From contig DAWERM010000001.1 of NCBI GenBank assembly GCA_043390165.1, positions 1 to 64,000 on the forward strand: a stretch of 64,000 nt of DNA. The letters are read 5' to 3'. Source of the DNA: Azoamicus viridis. GTDB taxonomy: Bacteria > Pseudomonadota > Gammaproteobacteria > UBA6186 > Azoamicaceae. Below the pieces are notes generated by a model, which was not told the origin of the DNA, made no database searches, and was given only the letters and a program-made list of their open reading frames with translations. This document shows, one piece after another, positions 54,740 to 64,000 of this stretch. Each line of letters opens with the position of its first letter. Positions within the stretch are counted from its first letter, which is position 1. The position numbers were made by a program, and so were the translations under genes.

Positions 54740-56053
54740 ATGAGTTATAATCTTAGTGATTGGCATCCAGAAGATAATGAATATTGGAGTAAGAAAGCAA
54801 AATTTATAGCTAATAGAAATTTGTTTTCTTCTATACCATGTTTATTATTGGCTTTTTCTGTTTGGTTTATTTGGTCTGCTGTTGTTGTTAAATTGAATAG
54901 TATAGGATTTAATTTTACAACCGAACAATTATTTAGGTTGACAGCTATGCCTGGAATAACTGGTGCTACGTTGAGGATTTTTTATTCTTTTTGTGTACCC
55001 ATATTTGGTGGTAGAAATTGGACAGTTTTTAGCACAGCTACTTTATTGATTCCAGCTATAGGAATTGGAATTGCTGTTCAAGATACTAATACTAGTTATA
55101 ATACTATGATTGTTTTAGCTATTTTATGTGGATTTGGTGGTGGTAATTTTTCTTCATCGATGTCTAATATAAGCTTCTTTTTTCCAAAAAGGTTTCAGGG
55201 AACTGCTTTGGGGCTTAATGCTGGGTTGGGTAATTTAGGTGTTAGCACTTTACAGTTTGTAGTTCCTGTTGTTATCTATTTTGGTTTTTTTGAGTTTATT
55301 ACAGGCTGTCCTCAGGAGTTTATTGTAAATGGTAAAATAGAAAGAATTTGGTTGCAGAATGCTGCGTATTTTTGGGTTATTCCTGTAGTGTTAGCTACTA
55401 TATCTGCTTTTATATTTATGGATAATTTGCCAACAGCTAAAGCATCATTAAAAGAACAGATGGTAATATTTAAAAGAAAACATATGTATATAGTAACGTG
55501 GTTGTATGTTATGTCTTTTGGATCTTTTATAGGTTACTCTGCTGCATTTCCATTATTAATTAAGACTCAGTTTCCAGATGTGAATCCTTTGCGTTATGCG
55601 TTTTTAGGTCCCATGGTTGGGGCATTAATAAGACCTGTCGGAGGGTGGATTTCAGATAAAGTAAAGAGTGGTGCATTGATTACATTTGTAGATCTTTTTG
55701 TAATGATATTTGCTGTATTGGGAGTAATATATTTTATATCACCTGGTTCCAAAAGTTTTTATGGATTTTTTTTAATGTTTATTTTGTTATTTACAACTAC
55801 TGGAGTTGCTAATGGATCTGTTTTCCAGATGATTCCTATGATTTTTCCTCCGAAAGAGTCTGCTGTTGTATTAGGTTTTTCAGCAGCTATAGCAGCATAT
55901 GGTGCATTTTTAATACCTCAATCTTTTGGCACATCTATAAAATTGACAGGTGGTCCTGAGTTTGCGTTGTATTGCTTTGAAATTTATTATGTTACTTGTT
56001 TGATTATAACTTGGTGGTATTATTTAAGAGCAAATGCTGAGGTTAAGTGCTGA
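54740..56053 (+). CDS. narK: Nitrate/nitrite transporter NarK (NarK2-type antiporter-like)
   Basis: An MFS inner-membrane carrier of 437 aa with about 12 hydrophobic segments. RIFYSFCVPIFGGRNWT is in the TM2-3 region, where the family has an arginine that binds nitrate. CGFGGGNFSSSMSNISFFFP is the nitrate signature, and RPVGGWISDKV the second arginine. ANGSVFQMIPMIFP is the second signature. Similarity is closer to E. coli NarK, a nitrate/nitrite exchanger, than to the second gene at the window end. A ggag SD lies 12 bases before the ATG. First gene of the nar cluster. Confidence 0.93.
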   Translation: MSYNLSDWHPEDNEYWSKKAKFIANRNLFSSIPCLLLAFSVWFIWSAVVVKLNSIGFNFTTEQLFRLTAMPGITGATLRIFYSFCVPIFGGRNWTVFSTATLLIPAIGIGIAVQDTNTSYNTMIVLAILCGFGGGNFSSSMSNISFFFPKRFQGTALGLNAGLGNLGVSTLQFVVPVVIYFGFFEFITGCPQEFIVNGKIERIWLQNAAYFWVIPVVLATISAFIFMDNLPTAKASLKEQMVIFKRKHMYIVTWLYVMSFGSFIGYSAAFPLLIKTQFPDVNPLRYAFLGPMVGALIRPVGGWISDKVKSGALITFVDLFVMIFAVLGVIYFISPGSKSFYGFFLMFILLFTTTGVANGSVFQMIPMIFPPKESAVVLGFSAAIAAYGAFLIPQSFGTSIKLTGGPEFALYCFEIYYVTCLIITWWYYLRANAEVKC

Positions 56054-56117
56054 GGTATAGGTCTCAATTTGTTTTTAAAGTTTTTTATTGTTTTTAGAAT
56101 TTATTAAGGAAGAAAAT

Positions 56118-59100
56118 ATGAGTCATGTTTTTTCACGACTTGGTTTTTTAAAAAAAGTTGTAAATACTTTTTCTAATAATCATGGTATAACTACTGTAGA
56201 AGATAGAGATTGGGAAGAAGCTTATAGAAAAAGATGGCAACATGATAAAATAGTAAGATCTACTCATGGTGTTAATTGTACAGGTTCTTGTAGTTGGAAA
56301 ATTTATGTTAAAAATGGAATTATAACTTGGGAAACTCAACAGACTGATTATCCAAGGACTAGAAGTGGGATGCCTAATCATGAGCCTAGAGGTTGTCAAA
56401 GGGGAGCAAGTTATTCTTGGTATATATATAGTTCAGCTAGGTTAAAATATCCATTAGTTAGACGGTGTTTATTAGAGTTATGGAGGGAATCAAAATCTAA
56501 ATATGTTAATCCGGTAGATGCATGGGAAGATATACAATTAGACAATGAAAAAACTTTATTATATAAAACGAATAGAGGCATGGGTGGTTTTGTAAGATCT
56601 ACTTGGGATGAAGTTAATGAAATTATTGCTTCTGCTAATATATATACCATAAAAAAATACGGACCAGATAGAGTTATAGGGTTTTCTCCTATTCCAGCTA
56701 TGTCAATGGTGTCATATGCAGCTGGAAGTAGATATATATCTTTAATAGGTGGAGCTTGTTTAAGCTTTTATGATTGGTATTGCGATTTACCTCCAAGTTC
56801 TCCGCAAACCTGGGGAGAGCAGACGGATGTTCCTGAAAGTGCTGATTGGTATAATTCTTATTTCATAATATTATGGGGATCAAATGTACCTCAAACCAGA
56901 ACACCAGATGCACACTTTTTTACTGAAGTTCAGTATAAAGGTGCAAAAACAGTTTGTATTACTTCTGATTATAGTGAAGCTTCTAAATTGTGTGATTTGT
57001 GGTTAGCTCCGAAACCTGGTACAGATTCTGCGTTGTCTATGGCAATGGGACATGTTATATTAAAAGAATTTTATTTAACTGATACTAGTAAAAGTAAGTA
57101 TTTTTATGATTATGCATGTCAATATACTGATATGACATTATTGGTTGTTATAGATAAAAGTGATGATATGTATCTTCCAGGTAGATTTTTAAGAAATTCT
57201 GATTTGGTTAAATCCCCTGATTTAAAAGATAATTCTGATTGGAAAACTGTTGTTTTTAATGAGAAAACAAACACTTTTGCTGTTCCAAATGGATCTATTG
57301 GATCTAGATGGGATAAGAGTGGTTTATGGAATTTGAAATTAAAAGATATTAAAGATGGAAGTGACATAGTACCTGTAATGTCATTTGTGAATATTAGTGA
57401 TGCTATTTTGCAAATTGCATTTCCTTATTATGCAAGTTCCACTTATATTCATAGTTATTATAAGAGTACTATACATGATAGTGTTTTATTGAGAAATGTA
57501 CCTGTTAAGGAATTGAAATCTGGTAAGAAATCTATTTTTGTTGCTACGGTATTTGATTTATTGGTTGCTAATTATGGGATAAATAGAGGATTAGGTGGTT
57601 TAAATGTTGCTTCATCTTATGATGATAATATTCCTTATACTCCTCATTGGCAAGAAGAAATTACTGGTGTTAAGAAAGATGATGTTATAAGTGTTGCTAG
57701 ACAGTTTGCAATAACAGCAGACAAGACTTCTGGAAAAAGTATGATTATTGTTGGAGCTGGTATGAATCATTGGTATCATATGGATATGAATTATAGAGGT
57801 ATAATTAACATGCTGATGATGTGTGGATGTGTAGGTCAGAGTGGTGGTGGATGGGCACATTATGTTGGACAGGAAAAATTAAGGCCTTTAGCTGGATGGT
57901 TACCGTTGGCTTTTTCTTTAGATTGGAAGAGACCTCCAAGATTGATGAATGGTACATCTTTTTTCTATAATCATACATCTCAATGGAAGTATGAAAAAGT
58001 AAAACTTAATGAGATTTTATCACCTGTTTCTGTTAATAAAAGTAAATGGAATGGCTATGGCATTATAGATTGTAATGTTATGGCAGAACGTATGGGATGG
58101 TTACCTTCAGCACCACAATTAAGCGATAATCCTATTGCTATAGCGCAAGATGCAGAAAGAAATGGTAAAGATATAGTTGCTTATGTTGTTGATTTGTTAA
58201 AAAATAAAAAATTGACTATGGCTTGTGAAGATCCTGATAATTATAAGAATTTTCCTAGAAATATGTTTATTTGGAGATCTAATTTGTTAGGTGCTAGTGG
58301 AAAAGGCCATGAATATTTTTTGAAGTATTTATTAGGCACACAGAATGCTGTTTCAGGTAAGGATATAGGTTGTTCTGGAGATGTTAAACCTAAAGAGGTT
58401 GTTTGGAGAGATAACGTAAGTGAAGGTAAATTGGATTTATTGGTTACATTAGATTTTAGAATATCAACTACGTGTTTATATTCTGATATAGTATTACCTA
58501 CTGCTTCTTGGTACGAAAAAGATGATTTAAATACTTCTGATATGCATCCATTTATACATCCGTTATCAGCTGCAATTGATCCTGTTTGGGAGACTAGAAG
58601 TGATTGGGAAATTTATAAGAGTATAGCCAAAAAATTTACTGATATTGTTGTAGATAATAATTGTTTTGAAGATATAGTTAAAGATGTGGTTTTGGTGCCG
58701 TTATTACATGATTCTCCTGGTGAATTAGGACAACCTATAGATGTTTTGGATTGGAAACGTGGAGAAGTTGATTTAATTCCAGGTAAGACTATGCCTAATA
58801 TTGTTGTGGTAGAAAGAAATTATAGGTCAATATATTTTCAATATACATCTTTTGGTCCTATATTAAGAAAATTAGGCAATTCTTGTAAAGGTATAACTTG
58901 GGATACAAATAAGGAAATAGATATTATAGGTAGAATAAATGGACTAGTTGATAGTATTTTTAGTTCAGATAAGCTGCCGAAGTTGGATACAGCTATCAAT
59001 GCTGCTGAGCTTATATTAACTCTTGCTCCTGAGACTAATGGAGATGTTGCCTTGAAAGCTTGGGAATCTTTAAGTAAATCTACAGGTTTAAGTCATAAGC

Positions 59101-59897
59101 ATTTAGTTGAGGAAAGATCTGCTGAAAAGATTAGATTTAGAGATATCCAAGCTCAGCCGCGTAAGATATTGACTTCTCCAATTTGGAGTGGAATAGAATC
59201 TGAGACTGTTTCTTATAATTCTGGGTATACTAATGTTCATGAGTATATTCCGTGGAGAACTATATCTGGAAGACAGCAATATTATCAAGATCATACTTGG
59301 ATGAGAGATTTTGGTGAAGCTTTGTGTGTTTATAGGCCTCCTATTGATACTAAGACTACGGATTTATTATTAACTAGTGATATTTACGATAATGGTAATA
59401 AAAAAATTGCGTTAAATTTTATTACTCCACATCAAAAATGGGGTATTCATAGTACATATTCTGATAATTTATTGATGTTGACTTTAAATAGAGGTGGTCC
59501 TGTAATTTGGATTAGTGAGATTGATGCTAAGAAAATAAGTGTTATCGATAATGATTGGATAGAAGCATATAATATTAATGGTTCTATAACGGCTAGAGCT
59601 GTTGTAAGCCAAAGAGTGCCAGAAGGTATGAGTTTAATGTATCATGCTCAAGAAAGAATTGTTAATGTTCCATTATCTGAAGTAACTGGTCGTAGAGGAG
59701 GATTGCATAATTCTGTTACTAGGGTTACTCTTAAGCCTACACATATGATAGGTGGATATGCTCAGCAAGCATGGGGATTTAATTATTATGGTACAGTTGG
59801 ATCAAATCGAGATGAATTTATAGTTGTACGTAAAATAGCAAATGTTATTTGGGGATGCGAGGATAACAATGTTGCTAATAATGATGGAGGCAAATAA
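56118..59897 (+). CDS. narG: Respiratory nitrate reductase alpha subunit NarG
   Basis: The molybdenum catalytic subunit of the membrane-bound nitrate reductase, facing the cytoplasm. I use ATG 56118 (1259 aa; E. coli 1247), preceded by aaggaa and aligned with the E. coli start; the ORF runs ten codons further upstream. FS0 iron-sulfur ligands are H50, C54, C58 and C93. The Mo-ligand aspartate is D223 in FYDWYCDLPP (D222 in E. coli). WGEQTDVPESADWYNSYFII and WGINRGLGG-like NYGINRGLGGLNVA regions are intact. No gaps in catalytic parts were seen. Reduces nitrate to nitrite using electrons from NarH. Confidence 0.97.
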   Translation: MSHVFSRLGFLKKVVNTFSNNHGITTVEDRDWEEAYRKRWQHDKIVRSTHGVNCTGSCSWKIYVKNGIITWETQQTDYPRTRSGMPNHEPRGCQRGASYSWYIYSSARLKYPLVRRCLLELWRESKSKYVNPVDAWEDIQLDNEKTLLYKTNRGMGGFVRSTWDEVNEIIASANIYTIKKYGPDRVIGFSPIPAMSMVSYAAGSRYISLIGGACLSFYDWYCDLPPSSPQTWGEQTDVPESADWYNSYFIILWGSNVPQTRTPDAHFFTEVQYKGAKTVCITSDYSEASKLCDLWLAPKPGTDSALSMAMGHVILKEFYLTDTSKSKYFYDYACQYTDMTLLVVIDKSDDMYLPGRFLRNSDLVKSPDLKDNSDWKTVVFNEKTNTFAVPNGSIGSRWDKSGLWNLKLKDIKDGSDIVPVMSFVNISDAILQIAFPYYASSTYIHSYYKSTIHDSVLLRNVPVKELKSGKKSIFVATVFDLLVANYGINRGLGGLNVASSYDDNIPYTPHWQEEITGVKKDDVISVARQFAITADKTSGKSMIIVGAGMNHWYHMDMNYRGIINMLMMCGCVGQSGGGWAHYVGQEKLRPLAGWLPLAFSLDWKRPPRLMNGTSFFYNHTSQWKYEKVKLNEILSPVSVNKSKWNGYGIIDCNVMAERMGWLPSAPQLSDNPIAIAQDAERNGKDIVAYVVDLLKNKKLTMACEDPDNYKNFPRNMFIWRSNLLGASGKGHEYFLKYLLGTQNAVSGKDIGCSGDVKPKEVVWRDNVSEGKLDLLVTLDFRISTTCLYSDIVLPTASWYEKDDLNTSDMHPFIHPLSAAIDPVWETRSDWEIYKSIAKKFTDIVVDNNCFEDIVKDVVLVPLLHDSPGELGQPIDVLDWKRGEVDLIPGKTMPNIVVVERNYRSIYFQYTSFGPILRKLGNSCKGITWDTNKEIDIIGRINGLVDSIFSSDKLPKLDTAINAAELILTLAPETNGDVALKAWESLSKSTGLSHKHLVEERSAEKIRFRDIQAQPRKILTSPIWSGIESETVSYNSGYTNVHEYIPWRTISGRQQYYQDHTWMRDFGEALCVYRPPIDTKTTDLLLTSDIYDNGNKKIALNFITPHQKWGIHSTYSDNLLMLTLNRGGPVIWISEIDAKKISVIDNDWIEAYNINGSITARAVVSQRVPEGMSLMYHAQERIVNVPLSEVTGRRGGLHNSVTRVTLKPTHMIGGYAQQAWGFNYYGTVGSNRDEFIVVRKIANVIWGCEDNNVANNDGGK

Positions 59898-61405
59898 TGA
59901 AGATTCGTGCTCAAATAGGTATGGTTTTAAATTTAGATAAATGTATAGGTTGTCATACATGTTCTGTAACTTGTAAAAATGTTTGGACTTCTAGAAGAGG
60001 TGTTGAGTATGCTTGGTTTAATAATGTAGAAAGTAAACCAGGAGTTGGTTATCCTAATAATTGGGAATCTCAAGAAAAATGGAATGGTGGATGGAAAATT
60101 AATGATAATGGGCAGTTGGAACCGAATATTGGTGGAAAGTTTAATGTATTATTAAAGATTTTTTCAAATTCAGATTTGCCATCTATAGATGATTATTATG
60201 AACCATTTACTTTTAATTATAGTTATTTACAAAATGCAGATGTTTCTAAAACTCCTCCATGTGCAAGGCCTGTTTCTGTTATTACAGGAGAGTATCTTGA
60301 TAAGATTAAATCTGGTCCAAATTGGGAAGAAATATTGGGAGGAGAATTTGAAAAAAGAGGCAAAGACAAGAATTTTGATGGGATAGAAAAAGAAATGTAT
60401 GGAGAATTTCAAAATACATTTATGGTTTATTTACCTCGCCTTTGTGAACATTGTTTGAATCCAGCATGTGTAGCATCTTGCCCGTCTGGAGCTATATATA
60501 AAAGGGAAGAGGATGGTATAGTTTTAATAGATCAAAATAGATGCCGTGGATGGAGAATGTGTGTTAGTGCATGTCCGTATAAAAAGATTTATTATAATTG
60601 GAATTCTGGTAAATCTGAAAAATGTATATTTTGCTATCCTAGAATTGAATCAGGTATGACTACTATATGTGCAGAAACATGTGTAGGTAGAATTCGTTAT
60701 CTTGGCGTGATGTTATATGATGCTGATAGAATAAGTTCTGCTGCTTTGGTAAGAGATCCATCTGATTTATATGAGTCTCAGTTGAGTTTATTTTTAGATC
60801 CAAATGATGGTAATATTGAAAAAGAGGCTTTAAGACAAGGTATATCTGAGCATTGGATTAATTCTGCAAAAAAATCACCAGTTTACAAGATGGCTGTTGA
60901 CTGGAAGGTAGCCTTACCTTTACATCCTGAATATAGAACTTTACCTATGGTATGGTATATACCTCCGTTAAGTCCTATACAAAGCGCTATTGATTCTGGT
61001 AAGTTAACTGTTAATGGTATATTGCCAGATGTAAGTTCTTTAAGGATTCCTGTAAAGTATTTAGCAAATATGCTAACAGGAGGTAATGAAAGGGCAGTTG
61101 TTGTTGCTTTAGAAAGGATGTTAGCAATGAGAGCTTATATGAGGGATAAGTTAATGAATAATGTAGTAAATTCTAAAGTGTTAGATGGTGTTAATTTGAG
61201 CGATTTTCAAGTAAATGAAATGTATAGTTATATGGCTATAGGAAATTATGAAGATAGATTTGTAATACCTACAGCAAGAACGGATTATATGAGTGATCCT
61301 TTCGCTATGAGAAGTGGTTGTGGTTTTAATACTGGAAGTGCAGCTTCTGAACATATGAATACTTCTAAATATGGTAGTGATAAAAATTTATTTGGTGGTG
61401 TATAA
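59897..61405 (+). CDS. narH: Respiratory nitrate reductase beta subunit NarH
   Basis: Carries four iron-sulfur clusters between NarI and NarG. Clusters are seen as CIGCHTCSVTCKNVW, CEHCLNPACVASCP, CRGWRMCVSACP (the tryptophan gives a [3Fe-4S] centre) and CIFCYPRIESGMTTICAETC. 502 aa (E. coli 512). Its ATG overlaps the narG stop (TAATG), so translation is coupled. Confidence 0.97.
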   Translation: MKIRAQIGMVLNLDKCIGCHTCSVTCKNVWTSRRGVEYAWFNNVESKPGVGYPNNWESQEKWNGGWKINDNGQLEPNIGGKFNVLLKIFSNSDLPSIDDYYEPFTFNYSYLQNADVSKTPPCARPVSVITGEYLDKIKSGPNWEEILGGEFEKRGKDKNFDGIEKEMYGEFQNTFMVYLPRLCEHCLNPACVASCPSGAIYKREEDGIVLIDQNRCRGWRMCVSACPYKKIYYNWNSGKSEKCIFCYPRIESGMTTICAETCVGRIRYLGVMLYDADRISSAALVRDPSDLYESQLSLFLDPNDGNIEKEALRQGISEHWINSAKKSPVYKMAVDWKVALPLHPEYRTLPMVWYIPPLSPIQSAIDSGKLTVNGILPDVSSLRIPVKYLANMLTGGNERAVVVALERMLAMRAYMRDKLMNNVVNSKVLDGVNLSDFQVNEMYSYMAIGNYEDRFVIPTARTDYMSDPFAMRSGCGFNTGSAASEHMNTSKYGSDKNLFGGV

Positions 61406-61407
61406 GT

Positions 61408-62025
61408 TTGATTAAAGTTAAGACGTATAAGATTTTTTCAACTTTATTGTCATATCCTAGCAATGAGTTTAAAGAATGTATAAGTTCAATTATTCCTATT
61501 TTAAAGGAAGAGAATTTGTTATCTGAAGATTGTATAGATAAATTGGCTGTTTTTATCGATTATATAAATTGCTCCAATTTGTTAGATCTTCAGGAAAATT
61601 ACGTTTCTATTTTTGACAGACAGAAACGTTTTTCTTTATATTTATTTGAGCATATACATGGTGATGCAAGGGAACGTGGTATGGCAATGGTTGATTTAAA
61701 AAATTTATACAAAGCGTCTGATTTTGATATAGACTCAAATATTGAGTTACCTGATTACATACCAGTTTTTTTAGAATATTTATCGTTAATGCCAAAAGAG
61801 AAATCTTCGATATTGCTAGGAGAGATTATTAATATTATAGCTGTAATTGGTAGGAGATTACAGCTGTTTAATAGTTTGTATTACATAATTTTTGATTTAT
61901 TAGAGTATTTATCTAATTTTAAATCTGATAAAAAAATAATTGATGGTGTTATTCTTGATAGATTAAATGATAAAATTGATTGTTCTAAAGTAGATGAAGA
62001 ATGGGAAGAGCCTAAGGTTTTTTGA
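61408..62025 (+). CDS. narJ: Nitrate reductase assembly chaperone NarJ
   Basis: NarJ holds NarGH during Mo-cofactor insertion. The 205-residue protein contains KIFSTLLSYP, LFEHIHGDARERGMAMVDLK, ELPDYIPVFLEYLSLMP and a final EWEEPKVF, all matching NarJ. It starts with TTG at 61408, two bases after the narH stop; no ATG is available at the N-terminus. E. coli NarJ is 236 aa, so the C-terminus is shorter. Confidence 0.94.
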   Translation: MIKVKTYKIFSTLLSYPSNEFKECISSIIPILKEENLLSEDCIDKLAVFIDYINCSNLLDLQENYVSIFDRQKRFSLYLFEHIHGDARERGMAMVDLKNLYKASDFDIDSNIELPDYIPVFLEYLSLMPKEKSSILLGEIINIIAVIGRRLQLFNSLYYIIFDLLEYLSNFKSDKKIIDGVILDRLNDKIDCSKVDEEWEEPKVF

Positions 62026-62063
62026 GTTGTTTATTTTATTATAGTTATTTTAAGGGCTTTTAT

Positions 62064-62750
62064 ATGACGATTTTTTTAAATAATGTTTTGTTTTCATATT
62101 ATCCATATGTAGCAATTACCGTGTTTTTTGTTGGATCCATATTGAGGTATGAGAAAGATCAGTATGGTTGGAAATCTGGATCTAGTCAGATTTTAAGGAA
62201 GGATTTATTATTTTGGGGTAGTAATTTATTTCATTTTGGTGTGATTTTTATTTTATTTGGGCATTTTTTTGGTTTAATGACGCCAGAATTTGTGTATCGT
62301 ATTTTTTTAAAGCCAGAGCAAAAACAGATTTTAGCTATGGTTAGTGGTGGAATAGCTGGTGTTTTTTGTTTTATTGGCATGACCATATTAGTTTATAGAA
62401 GATTATCTGATTCTCGTGTTAGAGTTACTAGTAGCGTATCTGATATATTTATTTTATTTTTTTTATATATACAGTTGATATTGGGGTTGATGTCAATATA
62501 TATTTCATATCAACATATTAATGATGCTAGTATTATGATAGCATTAGCTAGTTGGGTTCAAGGTATAGTGACGTTTAATCCTGATGTTGCGAGTTATGTA
62601 TTAAATGTACATTGGATTTTTAAAGTACATTTATTCCTTGGAATGACTATGTTTTTAGTTTTTCCTTTTACGAGATTAGTGCATGTTTTTAGTTTTCCAT
62701 ATTTGTATTTTTTTAGAACAGGCTATCAGTTAGTAAGAAAGTTGAAATAG
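62064..62750 (+). CDS. narI: Respiratory nitrate reductase gamma subunit NarI
   Basis: The cytochrome b subunit that takes electrons from quinol on the periplasmic side. The ATG at 62064 follows taaggg and gives 228 aa (E. coli 225); the frame is open 14 codons further upstream. Five hydrophobic helices are seen. The four haem-ligand histidines are at H57, H67, H189 and H207, the last two 18 apart as in E. coli. NLFHFGVIFILFGHFFG and VHLFLGMTMFLVFPFTRLVH are the haem helices. Quinol oxidation here makes the Nar reaction proton-motive. Confidence 0.95.
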   Translation: MTIFLNNVLFSYYPYVAITVFFVGSILRYEKDQYGWKSGSSQILRKDLLFWGSNLFHFGVIFILFGHFFGLMTPEFVYRIFLKPEQKQILAMVSGGIAGVFCFIGMTILVYRRLSDSRVRVTSSVSDIFILFFLYIQLILGLMSIYISYQHINDASIMIALASWVQGIVTFNPDVASYVLNVHWIFKVHLFLGMTMFLVFPFTRLVHVFSFPYLYFFRTGYQLVRKLK

Positions 62751-62798
62751 AAAGTTAAAATAGAATATTATTTATAAATAATTTAGGTAGGTTTTTTA

Positions 62799-64000
62799 AT
62801 GAATGATGGGAATGGTAGAGTTTTTAGTTTGAAAGATTATGCTACTAAAAATGATATGTTATCTGCATTAGTATTAAGTACGGTTGCTTTTACAGTATGC
62901 TTTGCTGTATGGACTATTTTTTCAATTATAGGTATAAGAATAAAGCATGAAATAGGTTTGAATAACACACAGTTTGGTACTTTAATAGCTACACCTATTT
63001 TAACAGGTTCGCTAACTAGATTGTTTTTAGGGATATGGACAGATCAATATGGTGGTAGAATAGTTTTTACTATTTTAATGTTAGCAGCTTCTGTTGCTAC
63101 ATGGATTTTAACTTATGCTTCAACTTATCATCAATACTTGTTGGCTGCTTTAGGTGTAGGGCTAGCTGGTGGAAGTTTTGCTGTAGGTATAGCATATGTT
63201 TCTAGATGGTATCCTGAAGAAAAACAAGGAACTGTTTTAGGAATATTCGGTGTAGGTAATTTTGGAGCTGCAGTTACTAATTTTGGAGCTCCACATATAT
63301 TGCAGCCATATGGATGGCATGCTGTGGCTAAGGTTTATTCTATAGTGTTAGCTTTAACAGCTATTTTATTTTTTTTATTAACAAAGACAGATCCAAGCTT
63401 ACAACATCGCAATAAATTTAATATAAAATATGAATCTGCGACTAAACAAATGGAGCCACTTCTTAATATTCAAGTGTGGAGATTTTCATTGTATTATTTT
63501 TTTGTTTTTGGAGCTTTTGTAGCGTTGGCTTTATGGTTGCCTAGATATTATATAGGTGTTTATGGTTTAGATATAAAGACAGCTGGGATGTTAACTGCTG
63601 TTTATTCCTTTCCTGGAGGTATATTCAGAGCTTTAGGTGGATGGCTTTCTGATAAATTTGGCGCTAGAAAAGTCATGTATTTTACGTTTATAATTAGTAT
63701 GGGGTGTTTATTTTTAATGTCTTATCCTGCTACTAATTATATAATACAAGGGGTATCTGGGGATATTAGTTTTAGCTTAAGAATAACGTTAATTCCTTTT
63801 GTTATTTTAACATTTATATTAGGTTTTTTTATGTCTTTAGGGAAAGCTGCTGTTTATAAGCATATTCCAGTTTATTATCCAGGGAATGTAGGAGCTGTAG
63901 GTGGTATGGTTGGATTAATAGGTGGCCTTGGTGGTTTTTGTTTGCCTATTACATTTGGTTATATGAATGACCATATAGGTGTTTGGACTAGTTGCTTTAT
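62799..64000 (+). CDS. narK: Nitrate transporter NarK (NarK1-type, H+ symporter-like), partial at window end
   Basis: A second MFS nitrate carrier, open for 400 codons to the window edge with no stop. The N-terminus is MNDGNGRVFSLKDYATKNDM. FAVWTIFSIIGIRIKHEIGL, PILTGSLTRLFLGIWTDQYG with the nitrate-binding arginine, GLAGGSFAVGIAYVSRWYP and FPGGIFRALGGWLSDKFG are present. These motifs are those of NarK1/NasA-like proton symporters rather than the exchanger type of the first narK. Having both types around narGHJI resembles narK1-narK2 arrangements in Pseudomonas and Paracoccus. The tail is outside the window. Confidence 0.9.
   Translation, partial: MNDGNGRVFSLKDYATKNDMLSALVLSTVAFTVCFAVWTIFSIIGIRIKHEIGLNNTQFGTLIATPILTGSLTRLFLGIWTDQYGGRIVFTILMLAASVATWILTYASTYHQYLLAALGVGLAGGSFAVGIAYVSRWYPEEKQGTVLGIFGVGNFGAAVTNFGAPHILQPYGWHAVAKVYSIVLALTAILFFLLTKTDPSLQHRNKFNIKYESATKQMEPLLNIQVWRFSLYYFFVFGAFVALALWLPRYYIGVYGLDIKTAGMLTAVYSFPGGIFRALGGWLSDKFGARKVMYFTFIISMGCLFLMSYPATNYIIQGVSGDISFSLRITLIPFVILTFILGFFMSLGKAAVYKHIPVYYPGNVGAVGGMVGLIGGLGGFCLPITFGYMNDHIGVWTSCF

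Overview
The window is very AT-rich and tightly packed. Genes often abut or overlap by a few bases, tRNA genes lack an encoded CCA, and almost every protein is a shortened but recognisable gammaproteobacterial housekeeping protein. Conserved gene orders include rpsU-dnaG-rpoD, rpsP-rimM-trmD-rplS, rpsF-rpsR-rplI-dnaB, dnaA-dnaN, rpmH-rnpA-yidD-yidC-mnmE-mnmG, atpIBEFHAGDC and lptD-surA-rsmA. This points to a reduced genome of an obligate gammaproteobacterial endosymbiont. The narK-narGHJI-narK cluster, a cytochrome c4, a complete ATP synthase and a malate module fit the denitrifying, energy-providing ciliate symbionts of the Candidatus Azoamicus type. That assignment is inference from gene content; I could not run a search.

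Layout: 0-5 kb holds a 7-bp tandem repeat, tsaD (minus) and the rpsU-dnaG-rpoD operon. 5-11 kb holds four tRNA genes (probable Ile2-CAU, Asn, Ser, Thr), a PAS-prenyltransferase fusion, an aromatic amino-acid permease with rsmJ, the rplS-trmD-rimM-rpsP operon and an HU-type protein. 11-19 kb holds trpS, yciB, glyQS, dnaB, ribosomal proteins L9/S18/S6, fmt and def. 19-29 kb holds a HAD phosphatase, ferredoxin, L31, malic enzyme, gyrB, rlmB, ubiB and the eboD-eboE pair. 29-32 kb holds a DASS dicarboxylate transporter with malate dehydrogenase. 32-38 kb holds rsmA, surA, a very diverged lptD, dnaN and dnaA. 38-51 kb holds the rpmH-to-mnmG block and all nine atp genes. 51-64 kb holds ffh, an OprO/OprP-type porin, cytochrome c4, narK, narGHJI and a second narK cut by the window end.

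Working model: host dicarboxylate enters through the porin and the DASS carrier and is oxidised by malate dehydrogenase and malic enzyme. Electrons go through the quinone pool to NarGHI, which reduces nitrate imported by the two NarK carriers. The proton gradient drives the F1Fo ATP synthase. Cytochrome c4 suggests further electron acceptors encoded outside the window.

The least expected observations are two genes (trmD and lptD) split by single-base frameshifts exactly at homopolymer runs of 10 and 11 bases, a PAS domain fused to a MenA-like prenyltransferase, retention of eboD-eboE in so small a genome, a 12-bp perfect palindrome upstream of the nar cluster, and a tRNA-Ser with an anticodon-stem mismatch and a non-G discriminator.
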